Positions 47,440 through 55,907 of a stretch of DNA of 64,000 nucleotides are shown in pieces. The position numbers and the translations under genes were made by a program. The notes under the pieces were generated by a model, which saw only the letters and a list, made by a program, of their open reading frames with translations, did no database searches and was not told where the DNA came from. The number at the start of each line of letters is the position of its first letter. Positions within the stretch are counted from its first letter, which is position 1. Where the stretch lies: assembly GCA_041906465.1 (NCBI GenBank), contig JAYRJE010000010.1, positions 62,001-126,000 of the forward strand. The letters run 5' to 3'. Source of the stretch: Didemnitutus sp041906465. GTDB taxonomy: Bacteria > Verrucomicrobiota > Verrucomicrobiia > Opitutales > Opitutaceae.

Positions 47440-48075
47440 ATGCTCGCCACCGCTCCAGTCTCCGAAATCCGGGTTCCCTCCGCCGCGACCGTCGTTAGCT
47501 TCGCTGCCCACGTGGAAGCCACCGATCACGAACTCATGATTGCCGTGCGCGCCGGCGACGTCGCGAAACTCGGCGACCTTTTCGAGCGCTACCAGCAACG
47601 CCTCTACGCGTTCTTCGTGCGCATGACCAACCAGCCCGCGGTGAGCGAAGACCTCGTGCAGGTCGTCTTCTACCGCATCCTGAAATACCGCCACACCTAC
47701 CGCGACGAAGGCAAGTTCACCGCCTGGATCTACCACCTCGCGCGCAAGGTCGCCGCCGATCATTTTCGCAAACACGCCAAAGCCGCCACCGCGACCGACC
47801 CCGTCGATCTCCACGAACACCCGGACAACGACGGCATCTCCCCCGACCGTTCCGCCGCCACGACCGACGACTTGGAAATCCTCCGCGTCGCCATCGCCCG
47901 TCTCCCGCACGAACACCGCGAAGTCCTCGTCCTCTCGCGCCTGCAACAGGTCGAGCACAAGGAAATCGCCCGTCTCATGGACACCTCCGTCGGCGCCGTG
48001 AAAGTCCGCGTCCACCGCGCGCTCAAGGAACTGCGCGACGTCTACTTCAAGCTTCGCCGCGACCAGGCCGCCTGA
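47440..48075 (+). CDS. ECF-type RNA polymerase sigma factor (RpoE-like)
   Basis: 211 residues. Sigma-2: DHELMIAVRAGDVAKLGDLF, SEDLVQVVFYRILKYRHTYR, FTAWIYHLARKVAADHFRKH; a His/Asp-rich linker; sigma-4: LPHEHREVLVLSRLQQVEHK and EIARLMDTSVGAVKVRVHRA. The next gene encodes a zinc-finger anti-sigma-like protein (41 bp downstream), so this is a standard ECF sigma/anti-sigma pair. ATG 47440 is taken. Confidence 0.93.
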   Translation: MLATAPVSEIRVPSAATVVSFAAHVEATDHELMIAVRAGDVAKLGDLFERYQQRLYAFFVRMTNQPAVSEDLVQVVFYRILKYRHTYRDEGKFTAWIYHLARKVAADHFRKHAKAATATDPVDLHEHPDNDGISPDRSAATTDDLEILRVAIARLPHEHREVLVLSRLQQVEHKEIARLMDTSVGAVKVRVHRALKELRDVYFKLRRDQAA

Positions 48076-48116
48076 CCTCACCGCTGACCGCGCTCAACCT
48101 TCAACTTTTGTCCGCC

Positions 48117-49022
48117 ATGAACTGCTCCCGCGTCACCGAACTCTTCATCGACTACCAGGACGGCTCCCTGCCGCCCGATGAAGCGGCGCAGATGCGCGCC
48201 CACCTCGCCTCCTGCCCGACCTGCCAGCGCGAGTGGTCCGCCTTGCAGGAAATCACCCGCAAGCTCGACCAGTTGCCGCAGCCCGCGCCTTCCGCCCGTC
48301 TGCGCGAAAACTTCTACGCGATGCTCGAAACGCACCAGCGCGATCTCGACGCGCCGAGTCCGTTCGCGCTCGCGAAGAGCCGGATCGACCGCTTCTTCGA
48401 GGCCATCCTCCCCGCGCAACCCGCGCTGCAATTCGCCTTCGCCCTCGCGCTGCTCGCCGCCGGCATCTTCGCCGGCGCCCGCTGGCTGCAAAAGCCCGCC
48501 GTCGTCACGCCCGATACGAAATCCCAACAGGAACTCGCCGACCTCCGCGCCCAGGTGAAGGACATGGGCAAACTCGTGACGTATTCGCTGCTCCAGCAGA
48601 AATCCACCAGCGACCGCCTCTCGACCATTCTCGCCACGATGGATGTCAAGTCGCCCGACCGCAAAGTCCTCACCGATCTCGTCGGCGCGCTCGCCTTCGA
48701 TCCCTCCGTCAACGTCCGCCTCTCCGCCGTCGAAGCCCTCGCGCCCCACGCCCAGGAAGACGTCGTCCGCGCCGGCCTGCTCGCCGCGCTCCCCCGCGAG
48801 ACCGCCCCGCTCGTCCAGATGGCGATGATCGAGCTTCTCGCCAACGTCCGCGAATCCGAAGCCGCGCCCCTCTTCGACCGCCTCTCGCGCGACGAATCCG
48901 CCGACAAGAACGTCCGCGACGCCGCCAAGCGCGCCCTCGCCACGCTGCGCACGCCCCCCTCACCCGCTGAACAGAACCCGAATGCTCAAACCCAGGAATC
49001 CTCACGCGGCAAAACCGTCTGA
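48117..49022 (+). CDS. Zinc-finger anti-sigma factor fused to HEAT-like repeats
   Basis: 301 residues from ATG 48117 (a TTG at 48108 is open but less likely). The N-terminal zf-HC2 domain (CSRVTELFIDYQDGSLPPDE, then HLASCPTCQREW; the HxxxCxxC ligands are visible) would hold the sigma factor. One membrane helix at about 100-120 (FAFALALLAAGIFAGARWL). After it, a coiled segment and HEAT-like helical repeats (NVRLSAVEALAPHAQEDVVR, VQMAMIELLANVRESEAAPL, NVRDAAKRALATLR), probably periplasmic and possibly sensing. Its end overlaps the upstream part of the next frame; the three genes form one operon. Confidence 0.85.
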   Translation: MNCSRVTELFIDYQDGSLPPDEAAQMRAHLASCPTCQREWSALQEITRKLDQLPQPAPSARLRENFYAMLETHQRDLDAPSPFALAKSRIDRFFEAILPAQPALQFAFALALLAAGIFAGARWLQKPAVVTPDTKSQQELADLRAQVKDMGKLVTYSLLQQKSTSDRLSTILATMDVKSPDRKVLTDLVGALAFDPSVNVRLSAVEALAPHAQEDVVRAGLLAALPRETAPLVQMAMIELLANVRESEAAPLFDRLSRDESADKNVRDAAKRALATLRTPPSPAEQNPNAQTQESSRGKTV

Positions 49023-49047
49023 GCTCTCCTCCAGCCCACCCTCAAAA

Positions 49048-50112
49048 ATGAAAACCCACCTCCGCTCCCTCTTTCGTCTCGGCGCCGCCTGCGCCGCGCT
49101 GGCCTTCACGGCCACCGCGCTGCACGCCGCGGATGAAAACTCCGAACAAAATACGATCCGCTCCAAATTCAGCGATCCCTCCAAACCCGGCACCTTGAAA
49201 GTCTCGCTCCCTTGGGCCGAAGTCCACGTCACCGGCACCGACGGCAACGAGATCGTCGTCACCTCGACCCTCGAGCAAAAGGGCAAGAAGGAGGTCGATC
49301 AGGATGGTTTCCGCCGCCTCGACGAAGATGTCTCCTTCGAAGTCGTCGAGAAGAACAACACCGCCACGATCATCATGTCCGGCGACAACCTGTGGTCCGC
49401 GCACGGCGCCGAGTTTCATGTCCAGGTGCCGCGCAACACGAACCTCGTCCTCCGCACTGAAGCCGGCGGCGACGTGAAAGTCGAAAACATCGACGGCGAC
49501 ATCGACATCAACTCGATGAACGGCGAAGTCGCACTCACCGACATCGGCTCCTCCGCCGTCATCAACACCATGAACGGCGAAGTCACCGCCACGTTCAAAA
49601 AGGCCCCCGCGAAAGCCGTCTCCATCACCTCGATGAACGGCGAAATCGACCTCCGCCTCCCCGCCGACACGAAGGCCAACCTGCGCATGCGCACCCACAA
49701 CGGCTCCATCCGCACCAATTTCCCGGACGGCGTGCTCCAAGCCAAAACCGAGAAAGTCAGCGGCGCGAAAGGCTACACGTATGCCTACGGCCCCACGCGC
49801 GAACAGACCCGCGAAATCGCCCGCCACGCCGAGCGCATGGCCCGCGACGCCGAACGCATCTCCCGCGAACACGCCAAACTCGCCCGCACCCACGCCGCGG
49901 ATAAGGAAGACGAAGAGGACAAAGACTCGCCCGCGCCCAAGGCCCCCGCGACTCCCGCCGCCGCCGGCGCCCCGCAAGCCGCGATCGCTCCGCTGCCCCC
50001 GCTGCCCGGCTGGCCCGGTGGCAAATCCATCGTCGGCACGCTCAACGGCGGCGGCGTCGACATCCAGCTCTCCACCATGAACGGCACCATCACCCTGCGC
50101 CAAACGAAGTAA
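49048..50112 (+). CDS. Secreted DUF4097-like beta-helix protein of the sigma operon
   Basis: 354 residues from ATG 49048 (signal MKTHLRSLFRLGAACAALAF, ending LHAADE). The middle is a short-repeat beta domain in which NxMNGE/V recurs: INSMNGEVALTDIG, INTMNGEVTATF, ITSMNGEIDLRL, MRTHNGSIRTNF, then STMNGTITLRQ at the end. This matches DUF4097 (LiaX-like) proteins. Between about 250 and 320 lies a charged helical insert (ARHAERMARDAERISREHAK) and a Pro/Ala linker. Product of the ECF operon, so likely an envelope-stress effector or signal. ATG 48982 is a weak alternative. Confidence 0.82.
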   Translation: MKTHLRSLFRLGAACAALAFTATALHAADENSEQNTIRSKFSDPSKPGTLKVSLPWAEVHVTGTDGNEIVVTSTLEQKGKKEVDQDGFRRLDEDVSFEVVEKNNTATIIMSGDNLWSAHGAEFHVQVPRNTNLVLRTEAGGDVKVENIDGDIDINSMNGEVALTDIGSSAVINTMNGEVTATFKKAPAKAVSITSMNGEIDLRLPADTKANLRMRTHNGSIRTNFPDGVLQAKTEKVSGAKGYTYAYGPTREQTREIARHAERMARDAERISREHAKLARTHAADKEDEEDKDSPAPKAPATPAAAGAPQAAIAPLPPLPGWPGGKSIVGTLNGGGVDIQLSTMNGTITLRQTK

Positions 50113-50144
50113 GCCGAACCGCTGCGCAAGGACTCTCTCACCAC

Positions 50145-50181
50145 CGAACCGGGGAATATCCTACCCCGGTTCGTCGTTTTT
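50145..50181 (+). terminator. Rho-independent terminator of the sigma/DUF4097 operon
   Basis: CGAACCGGGG/CCCCGGTTCG perfect 10-bp stem, 9-nt loop, followed by TCGTTTTTAG; 33 bp past the DUF4097 stop. Confidence 0.9.
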
Positions 50182-50290
50182 AGTTTGGTTAGTCCGGCAC
50201 TTTCAGTGCATCTTGCCGGCCGCGCAACACACGGGCCGTTGTGCGTCCACTCCCCTGTTGCTTCCGCCACGAAACGGAAGCACCACGCGC

Positions 50291-52456
50291 ATGCCACTGA
50301 CCGTCGAACGCAAGATCGCGGGCGCCTTTGTCGTCGCCCTGGCCCTGATGCTGGGCATCGGCGCGACCACCTGGCTCAGTTTGGCGCGGTTCGAGAGCGC
50401 GTTCGCGCTGGTCGAGCACACCCATGTCGTCCTCAACCGCCTGGAGCAGGTTCAGGTTCAAGCACTGAACGTGCAAACCGGCTCGCGCGGCTTCGCCCTG
50501 AGCGGCGATCCGGCTTTCCTCGCCCCTTTCGACGACGGGGTAGCCCGCATCCGCGAAGCCTTCGCCGCCCTCCGCACGCTCACCCGCGATAACCCGGCGC
50601 AACAGGCCCGCCTCGACCGCCTCGTGCCCGTCGTCGACCGCGAGATCGCGCTGATGACCCGCCGCAACGAGGCGCGCCGCACCGAAGGCCTCGCGCCGGC
50701 GCTCGACGCCGCGACACTCCGCGAAGGCAGGGAGCTGATGGATGAAATCCGGAATCTCATCCACGCTATGGAGGAGGCCGAGAGCCAGCTGCTCGCCGAG
50801 CGCGCGCAGGTGATGCAACAAAACGCCGCTCGCACCCGCGCCTGGCTGCTCCTCGCGATCGCCGTGTCGCTCGTTGTCGCCGCCATCGCCGGCACGCGCA
50901 TCCAGCGCGACCTCCGCACCCGCCGCGCGGCCGACACGACACTCCGTCGCACCCGCGCTCTCTTCGAGACCTTCTTCGAACAATCCACGGATGCCATTGT
51001 CGTCGTCGACAACGGTGGCGTCATTCGCCGGCTGAACCGCCGCGCCGAAGACCTCTTCGGCTACCCGCGGGCCGAGCTGATCGGCCGACCGATCGAAGCG
51101 CTGATGCCCGCACGCTTTCGGCCCCGGCACATCGACCACGTGAAAGGTTTCCAAGCCGCACCCAAATTCCGCGCGATGGGCGCCGGTTTGGACTTGTTCG
51201 CACAATGCAAGGACGGCCGCGAGTTCCCCGTCGACATCATGCTCAGCCCGCTCGAGACCGACGAGGGCCGCGTCGTGCTCGCCGCCATCCGCGACATCAC
51301 TGAGCGCAAGGCCGCCGCGGCCGAACTCCAGCGTTCTGCCGAGCGGGTCCGCGACCTCTACAACCGCGCGCCGTGCGGCTATCACTCCCTCGACGCCGAC
51401 GGTCTGGTGATCGAGATGAACGACACCGAACTCGCGTGGCTCGGCTACACGCGCGACGAGATTGTCGGCCGCAAGCGCTTCCCGGAACTGCTCGCTCCGG
51501 CCAGCCGCGCGACGTTCGTGGAAAATTTCCCGCGGTTCAAAACCGCGGGATCGCTCGAGGACCGCGAATTCCAACTGCAACGCCGGGACGGCTCCACGTT
51601 TTTCGTCTCCCTCAGCGCCACCGCGCTCTACGACGAACACGGCCGCTATCTCTCCAGCCGCAGCACCGTCCATGACATCTCGGCCCGCCGCGCCGCCGAG
51701 CAGCGCCTGGCCGCCCTCCACCGCGATCTCCAGCGCCACAGCGCCGAGCTCGAGCAGGCCAACCGCGACCTCGAAGCGTTTTCCTATACGGTCTCGCACG
51801 ATCTGCGCGCTCCCCTCCGCCATCTCGCCGGCTTCTCCACCCTGCTCGCGGAAAAGGAGAGCGAGCGTCTCGATCCAGAAAGTCGCCGCCACCTCGCCAT
51901 CATCGAGAGCTCGGCCAAAAAAATGGGCGAGCTCATCGACGCCCTCCTCGAATTTGCGCGCTTCGGCCGCACGCCCTTGCGCCGCCAGCGGATCGACTCC
52001 GCCTCGCTCGTCGCAAGTCTCGCCGCCGAAGGCCAGCTCGAGTCCGCCCCCGGCACCGTCTGGCAAATCGACCCGCTGCCGCCCGTCTTCGGCGACGCCA
52101 CGCTGCTGCGCCAAGTCTGGATCAACCTCCTCGGCAACGCCGCCAAATACTCCGCCCGCGCCGCGCCACCTCGCATTCACGTCTTCAGCACCCACGACGC
52201 ACACGCCCGCGAAACGATCTTTGCCGTGCGCGACAACGGCGTCGGCTTCGATCCGCACTACGCCGAAAAGCTCTTCAAGGTTTTCAGCCGGCTCCACAGC
52301 GATCGCGAATATCAGGGCACGGGCATTGGCCTCGCTCTCGTGCACCGGATCGTCACGCGCCACGGCGGACGCGTTTGGGCCGAGAGCCAGCCCGGCGCCG
52401 GCGCGACCTTTTTCTTCTCCCTGCCCCACGACACCCCCGACTCCCCGCCCGCATGA
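50291..52456 (+). CDS. Sensor histidine kinase with CHASE3 and two PAS domains
   Basis: 721 residues from ATG 50291. TM1 (about 8-30), a CHASE3-type periplasmic four-helix region (about 35-180), TM2 (about 182-205), PAS1 (about 225-345, FEQSTDAIVVVDNGGVIRRL), PAS2 (about 360-480), HisKA with SHDLRAPL (His near 503) and an HATPase with NAAKYS, DNGVGFD and GTGIGLALV (about 600-715). The phytochrome-like SHDLRAPLR box is typical of kinases paired with single-domain Rcp1-type regulators, and just such a gene follows (overlap ATGA at 52453). Confidence 0.93.
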   Translation: MPLTVERKIAGAFVVALALMLGIGATTWLSLARFESAFALVEHTHVVLNRLEQVQVQALNVQTGSRGFALSGDPAFLAPFDDGVARIREAFAALRTLTRDNPAQQARLDRLVPVVDREIALMTRRNEARRTEGLAPALDAATLREGRELMDEIRNLIHAMEEAESQLLAERAQVMQQNAARTRAWLLLAIAVSLVVAAIAGTRIQRDLRTRRAADTTLRRTRALFETFFEQSTDAIVVVDNGGVIRRLNRRAEDLFGYPRAELIGRPIEALMPARFRPRHIDHVKGFQAAPKFRAMGAGLDLFAQCKDGREFPVDIMLSPLETDEGRVVLAAIRDITERKAAAAELQRSAERVRDLYNRAPCGYHSLDADGLVIEMNDTELAWLGYTRDEIVGRKRFPELLAPASRATFVENFPRFKTAGSLEDREFQLQRRDGSTFFVSLSATALYDEHGRYLSSRSTVHDISARRAAEQRLAALHRDLQRHSAELEQANRDLEAFSYTVSHDLRAPLRHLAGFSTLLAEKESERLDPESRRHLAIIESSAKKMGELIDALLEFARFGRTPLRRQRIDSASLVASLAAEGQLESAPGTVWQIDPLPPVFGDATLLRQVWINLLGNAAKYSARAAPPRIHVFSTHDAHARETIFAVRDNGVGFDPHYAEKLFKVFSRLHSDREYQGTGIGLALVHRIVTRHGGRVWAESQPGAGATFFFSLPHDTPDSPPA

Positions 52457-52896
52457 AAACGCTCCGCCCCATCCTGATCGCCGATGACAACACTGCCGAC
52501 GTCGAGCTGATGACGACCGCGTTGCGCGCGATGAAGGTCACCAACGAGATCATCGTCGCCCAAGACGGAGCCGAGGCCCTGGACTGCCTGCGCGCCCGCG
52601 CCGCCGCGGCCAACGGCGGCGCGCAGCCTCCCGCGGTCCTGCTCCTCGATCTCAAAATGCCACGCGTCGACGGCTTCGCCGTCCTGCGCACCCTGCGCGC
52701 TGATCCGACCTGGCGCCATTTACCCATCGTCGTGCTTACTTCCTCGCGGCAGGAGCGCGACGTGTCCGCGAGCTATGATGCCGGCACCAACGCGTTCGTC
52801 GTCAAACCGGTGGATTTTCGCGAGTTCATCGCGACGGTCGGCCAGCTCGGCTGGTTCTGGGGCACGGTCAACGAGTGCGCGGAGTGCATTTCCTGA
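52453..52896 (+). CDS. Single-domain response regulator (Rcp1-like)
   Basis: 147 residues, REC only. Acidic pocket IADDN, phospho-acceptor Asp in LLLDLKMPRVDG (about residue 66), Thr in VVLTSS and Lys in FVVKPVDF. The start ATG overlaps the stop of the preceding kinase gene (ATGA), so they are translationally coupled. No output domain; it probably passes phosphate within the relay. Confidence 0.93.
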   Translation: MKTLRPILIADDNTADVELMTTALRAMKVTNEIIVAQDGAEALDCLRARAAAANGGAQPPAVLLLDLKMPRVDGFAVLRTLRADPTWRHLPIVVLTSSRQERDVSASYDAGTNAFVVKPVDFREFIATVGQLGWFWGTVNECAECIS

Positions 52897-52905
52897 GGAG
52901 GCCGC

Positions 52906-54810
52906 ATGAGAATCCTCCACCTGGAAGACGACCTCCATGACCAGGAGCTGGTCTCCGTTTTGCTGGGCAGCGAATGCCCTGAATACGAACTCGTGCACGT
53001 CAGCACGCGCGCGGAGTTCGTCGCCTGTTTGGGCCGCGGCAACATTGATGTCGTGCTGTCGGACTACACCATCCCCGGTTTCGACGGACTGGAGGCGCTC
53101 GCCCTCTCGCAACAGCACGCCCCGTCGGTGCCTTTTTTGTTTTTTTCCGGCAGCATCGGCGAAGATCAGGCGATCGCCGCCGTGCGCGCCGGCGCCGCGG
53201 ACTACATCATCAAGGACCGTTACCGCCGCCTGCCCACCGCGCTGCGCCGGGCCGTGCTCGACGCCCGCGAACGCCGGCGCCTGACGGAGACGGAGCAGTC
53301 GCTCCAGTCGGCCCAGGCGCGCTATCAACGCTTCATCGAACAGGCGCGCGACGTGATCTTCTCCCTCTCTGCCGACGGCGTGTTCACAACGCTCAACCCT
53401 GCCTTTCAAACCATCACCGGCTGGCCAGCCACGGAATGGATCGGCCAGCACTTCATCCGCCTCGTCGATCCGAACGACATCGAGCGGGCCAAACGCCGCT
53501 TCAGCGACATTCTCGCCGGGGCCGACCCCGGCGTCTTCACCCTCCGCCTCCGCACCGCTCGCGGCGTCGCCGACGTGGAGTTCACGGTGAGCCGCGGCTC
53601 GGCACCCGATGGCACCTTCGAGCTGGTCGGCATCGGCCGCGACATCACCGAAACACGCCGCCTGCAGGAGCAATTCCTCCGGGCTCAGCGCATGGAGAAC
53701 CTCGGCCTGCTCGCCGCCGGCATCGCGCATGATTTCAACAATATCCTGACGCCGATGCTGATGGTCGCACAGTTGCTCCGCGCTGAAGCGACCCCGCACC
53801 ACCAGCGCCTGCTCGACACGCTCGAGCAAAGCGCCGCGCGCGGCGCCGCGCTGGTGAAGCAGATCCTCTCCTTCGTCCAGGGCGGCGACGACGAACTGCG
53901 CATCGTGCAGCTCAAACACGTGGCGCGCGACATCACGGCCATGATCGAGGAGACGTTTCCCCGGAACATCCGGCTCGAGCAGAATATTCCGAGCGATACC
54001 TGGCCCGTGCGCGCCAACGTCACGCAAATCCACCAGGTGCTGCTCAACCTCTGCGTGAACGCACGCGACGCCATGCCACACGGCGGCGTGCTCTCCGTGC
54101 AGCTCCACAATCGCGCCGTCGACGCCGCCACCGCCGCGCGGCTCCCCGGAGCGCAGCCCGGGCGTTACCTCTGCATCGAGGTCGGCGACACCGGCACGGG
54201 CATCGCCCCCGACGTGCTGCCCCGCATCTGGGAGCCGTTTTTCACCACCAAGGAAATCGGCCGCGGCACCGGCCTCGGACTCTCCACCGTCCGCGGCATT
54301 GTGGCCCGACACCACGGTTTCAGCACGGTCGACTCGGTCCTGGGCGAGGGCACGAGGTTCACGCTCTACCTTCCCGCCGAGCAGAGCGAAGACACGCTGC
54401 CGCCGCCGAATGCGGGCGGCCCAATTCCGCACGGCGCCGGCGAAAGTGTCCTGGTGATCGAAGACGAGCCCGAGGTCCGCATGCTCGTTGAGGCCGTGCT
54501 GCGCCGACACGGTTACCAGGTGGTCACGGCGGAAAACGGAGCCCTCGCGCATCGGTGGCTGGCCGATCCGACCTTCACCGCGGACCTGCGGCTCGTCATC
54601 ACCGACATGATGATGCCCCAACTCGGGGGCCGCGAGATCGTGAGCCTCCTCCGCCATCGCCTCCCCCACGTCGCAGTGCTCGTCATGAGCGGCCTCACCA
54701 GCGGCGCCGCCACCGGCGACGAGATCGGGGACGATTTCCTGCTCAAGCCCTTCAGCCATGACACGCTGTTGCGCCGGGTGCACGCGCTGCTCCATCGCAC
54801 CGGGCCGTGA
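52906..54810 (+). CDS. Hybrid histidine kinase: REC-PAS-HisKA-HATPase-REC
   Basis: 634 residues, no membrane segment, so cytosolic. Order: REC1 (about 1-120, LSDYTIPGFDG), PAS (about 140-255), HisKA with AGIAHDFNNIL (His near 276), HATPase (about 375-490, NARDAMPHGG, DTGTGIAPD, GTGLGLSTV), REC2 (about 515-630, ITDMMMPQLGG). A receiver in front and behind suggests it takes phosphate from an upstream kinase and hands it on. It starts 9 bp after the Rcp1-like gene. Confidence 0.92.
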   Translation: MRILHLEDDLHDQELVSVLLGSECPEYELVHVSTRAEFVACLGRGNIDVVLSDYTIPGFDGLEALALSQQHAPSVPFLFFSGSIGEDQAIAAVRAGAADYIIKDRYRRLPTALRRAVLDARERRRLTETEQSLQSAQARYQRFIEQARDVIFSLSADGVFTTLNPAFQTITGWPATEWIGQHFIRLVDPNDIERAKRRFSDILAGADPGVFTLRLRTARGVADVEFTVSRGSAPDGTFELVGIGRDITETRRLQEQFLRAQRMENLGLLAAGIAHDFNNILTPMLMVAQLLRAEATPHHQRLLDTLEQSAARGAALVKQILSFVQGGDDELRIVQLKHVARDITAMIEETFPRNIRLEQNIPSDTWPVRANVTQIHQVLLNLCVNARDAMPHGGVLSVQLHNRAVDAATAARLPGAQPGRYLCIEVGDTGTGIAPDVLPRIWEPFFTTKEIGRGTGLGLSTVRGIVARHHGFSTVDSVLGEGTRFTLYLPAEQSEDTLPPPNAGGPIPHGAGESVLVIEDEPEVRMLVEAVLRRHGYQVVTAENGALAHRWLADPTFTADLRLVITDMMMPQLGGREIVSLLRHRLPHVAVLVMSGLTSGAATGDEIGDDFLLKPFSHDTLLRRVHALLHRTGP

Positions 54811-54879
54811 GCGCGGCTTCCAATCCGATCACGCGTCGTTCTTGCTAAAGCGAAACTCACCCGATTGATTGGCGCCCGG

Positions 54880-55245
54880 ATGGCCGACATTCTCATCATC
54901 GACGACGACGACATGTTCCGCGATGTGCTCGCGAACGCGCTCGAGCAGTCGGGGCATCAGGTCCGGCAGGCCACCAACGGCATCGAAGGCCTCAATATGT
55001 TTCACGCCCGGCCGGCGGAACTGGTCATCACCGATATCGTGATGCCGGAGAAGGAGGGTCTCGACACCATCCGCGATCTGCGGCGCGAGTTTCCGAAGGC
55101 ACGCATCATCGCCATGTCCGGCGGCCTCGCGCACGATCCCAAACTTTACCTGCACATGGCCGAAAAATTCGGCGCCACCGCCGTGCTCGCGAAGCCCTTC
55201 CAGCTCTCGGACCTCAAAAAGGTCGTGGACGCGGCACTCAAATAG
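54880..55245 (+). CDS. Single-domain response regulator (CheY-like)
   Basis: 121 residues, REC domain: DILIIDDDDMFRDVLANALE, phospho Asp in ITDIVMPEKEG (near 52), Ser in IIAMSGG and Lys in VLAKPF. ATG 54880 is chosen over the TTG at 54865. It ends the four-gene plus-strand relay. Confidence 0.92.
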   Translation: MADILIIDDDDMFRDVLANALEQSGHQVRQATNGIEGLNMFHARPAELVITDIVMPEKEGLDTIRDLRREFPKARIIAMSGGLAHDPKLYLHMAEKFGATAVLAKPFQLSDLKKVVDAALK

Positions 55246-55436
55246 CGCGCTCCGCGCGCTCGTTTAAGTTGAAAGTTTAAGATTAAGATGGGGTCGCCGA
55301 GGCACGCAGCGCCCCGCGCCGCGGCACTTTGCCACGCTCGAGTTGCGCGCAAGCGCGCAACCTACGGAATCCCCGTCCGCGACGAGCTCACTTCGACTTA
55401 AACCCTCAACTTCAACCGGCGGCGCCCCCGCGCCGC
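55244..55436. repeat. Convergent intergenic region with nested palindromes
   Basis: Between the response regulator stop (55245) and the LuxR-b stop (55437). It contains AGCGCGC-TCC-GCGCGCT right at the stop (55244-55260), GTTGAAAGTTTAAG (about 55266-55279) with a distant partner CTTAAACCCTCAAC (about 55399-55412), and a perfect GTTGCGCGC-AA-GCGCGCAAC hairpin (55342-55361). It probably ends transcription from both sides; no gene is seen. Confidence 0.55.
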
Positions 55437-55652
55437 CTAAGCCCGAAACTGCGCGATCAGCTGCAGCCGGCGCTTCAGGCCGAGCTTGCGATAGACGGAG
55501 CCCAACTGGTTTTTCACCGTGAGTTCGGATTTCCGCAGCGCGCGCGCGATCTCCTTGTTCGTGAGACCGCGCACGGCCTGCGACACCACTTCCGCTTCCG
55601 CCGGGGTGAGCTTCACCACGCCGCCGCCGTGTTCGTGTTCCGAATGACGCAT
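55437..55652 (-). CDS. Bare LuxR/GerE-type helix-turn-helix protein b
   Basis: 71 residues and nothing but the DNA-binding domain: LTPAEAEVVSQAVRGLTNKE and IARALRKSELTVKNQLGSVY, then RKLG. No receiver, PAS or ligand domain. It starts 2 bp after the stop of the similar gene upstream and is the last gene of the TonB receptor-TlpA operon. Such bare HTH proteins may bind the same sites as a full LuxR protein or dimerise with it through the C-terminal helix; this is inferred. Confidence 0.85.
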   Translation of the reverse strand: MRHSEHEHGGGVVKLTPAEAEVVSQAVRGLTNKEIARALRKSELTVKNQLGSVYRKLGLKRRLQLIAQFRA

Positions 55653-55654
55653 GG

Positions 55655-55906
55655 TCAACGCAGCGCCGCGATCAGCCGCGCGCGCGTCGGCTGACCCAGC
55701 TTGTGCAGGATGGAGGCGACCTGGTTCTTCACCGTCGCCTCCGCCTTCGCGAGCATCGCAGCAATCTCCTTGTTGCTGTAACCGGCGCCGAGCAATTCGA
55801 GCACGCGACACTCGGCCTCGGTGAGCAGCGCCCGCGGCTCCGCCGGAAACAGGTGGTGCCGGTTCGTCACCGGCTCCGGCAGCAGGCAATAGCGTTCGGC
55901 CACCAT
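55655..55906 (-). CDS. Bare LuxR/GerE-type helix-turn-helix protein a
   Basis: 83 residues: a short non-domain N-terminus (MVAERYCLLPEPVTNRHHLF) then the HTH LTEAECRVLELLGAGYSNKE and IAAMLAKAEATVKNQVASIL. The ATG is 1 bp beyond the TlpA stop, so it is tightly coupled. It resembles protein b and the C-terminus of the divergent LuxR regulator at 60118, which suggests origin by domain duplication. Confidence 0.87.
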   Translation of the reverse strand: MVAERYCLLPEPVTNRHHLFPAEPRALLTEAECRVLELLGAGYSNKEIAAMLAKAEATVKNQVASILHKLGQPTRARLIAALR

Positions 55907-55907
55907 T

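Noticed and set aside
52720..54795. 691-residue minus-strand frame opposite the hybrid kinase
   Set aside because: Shadow of the REC-PAS-HK-REC gene; no motifs.
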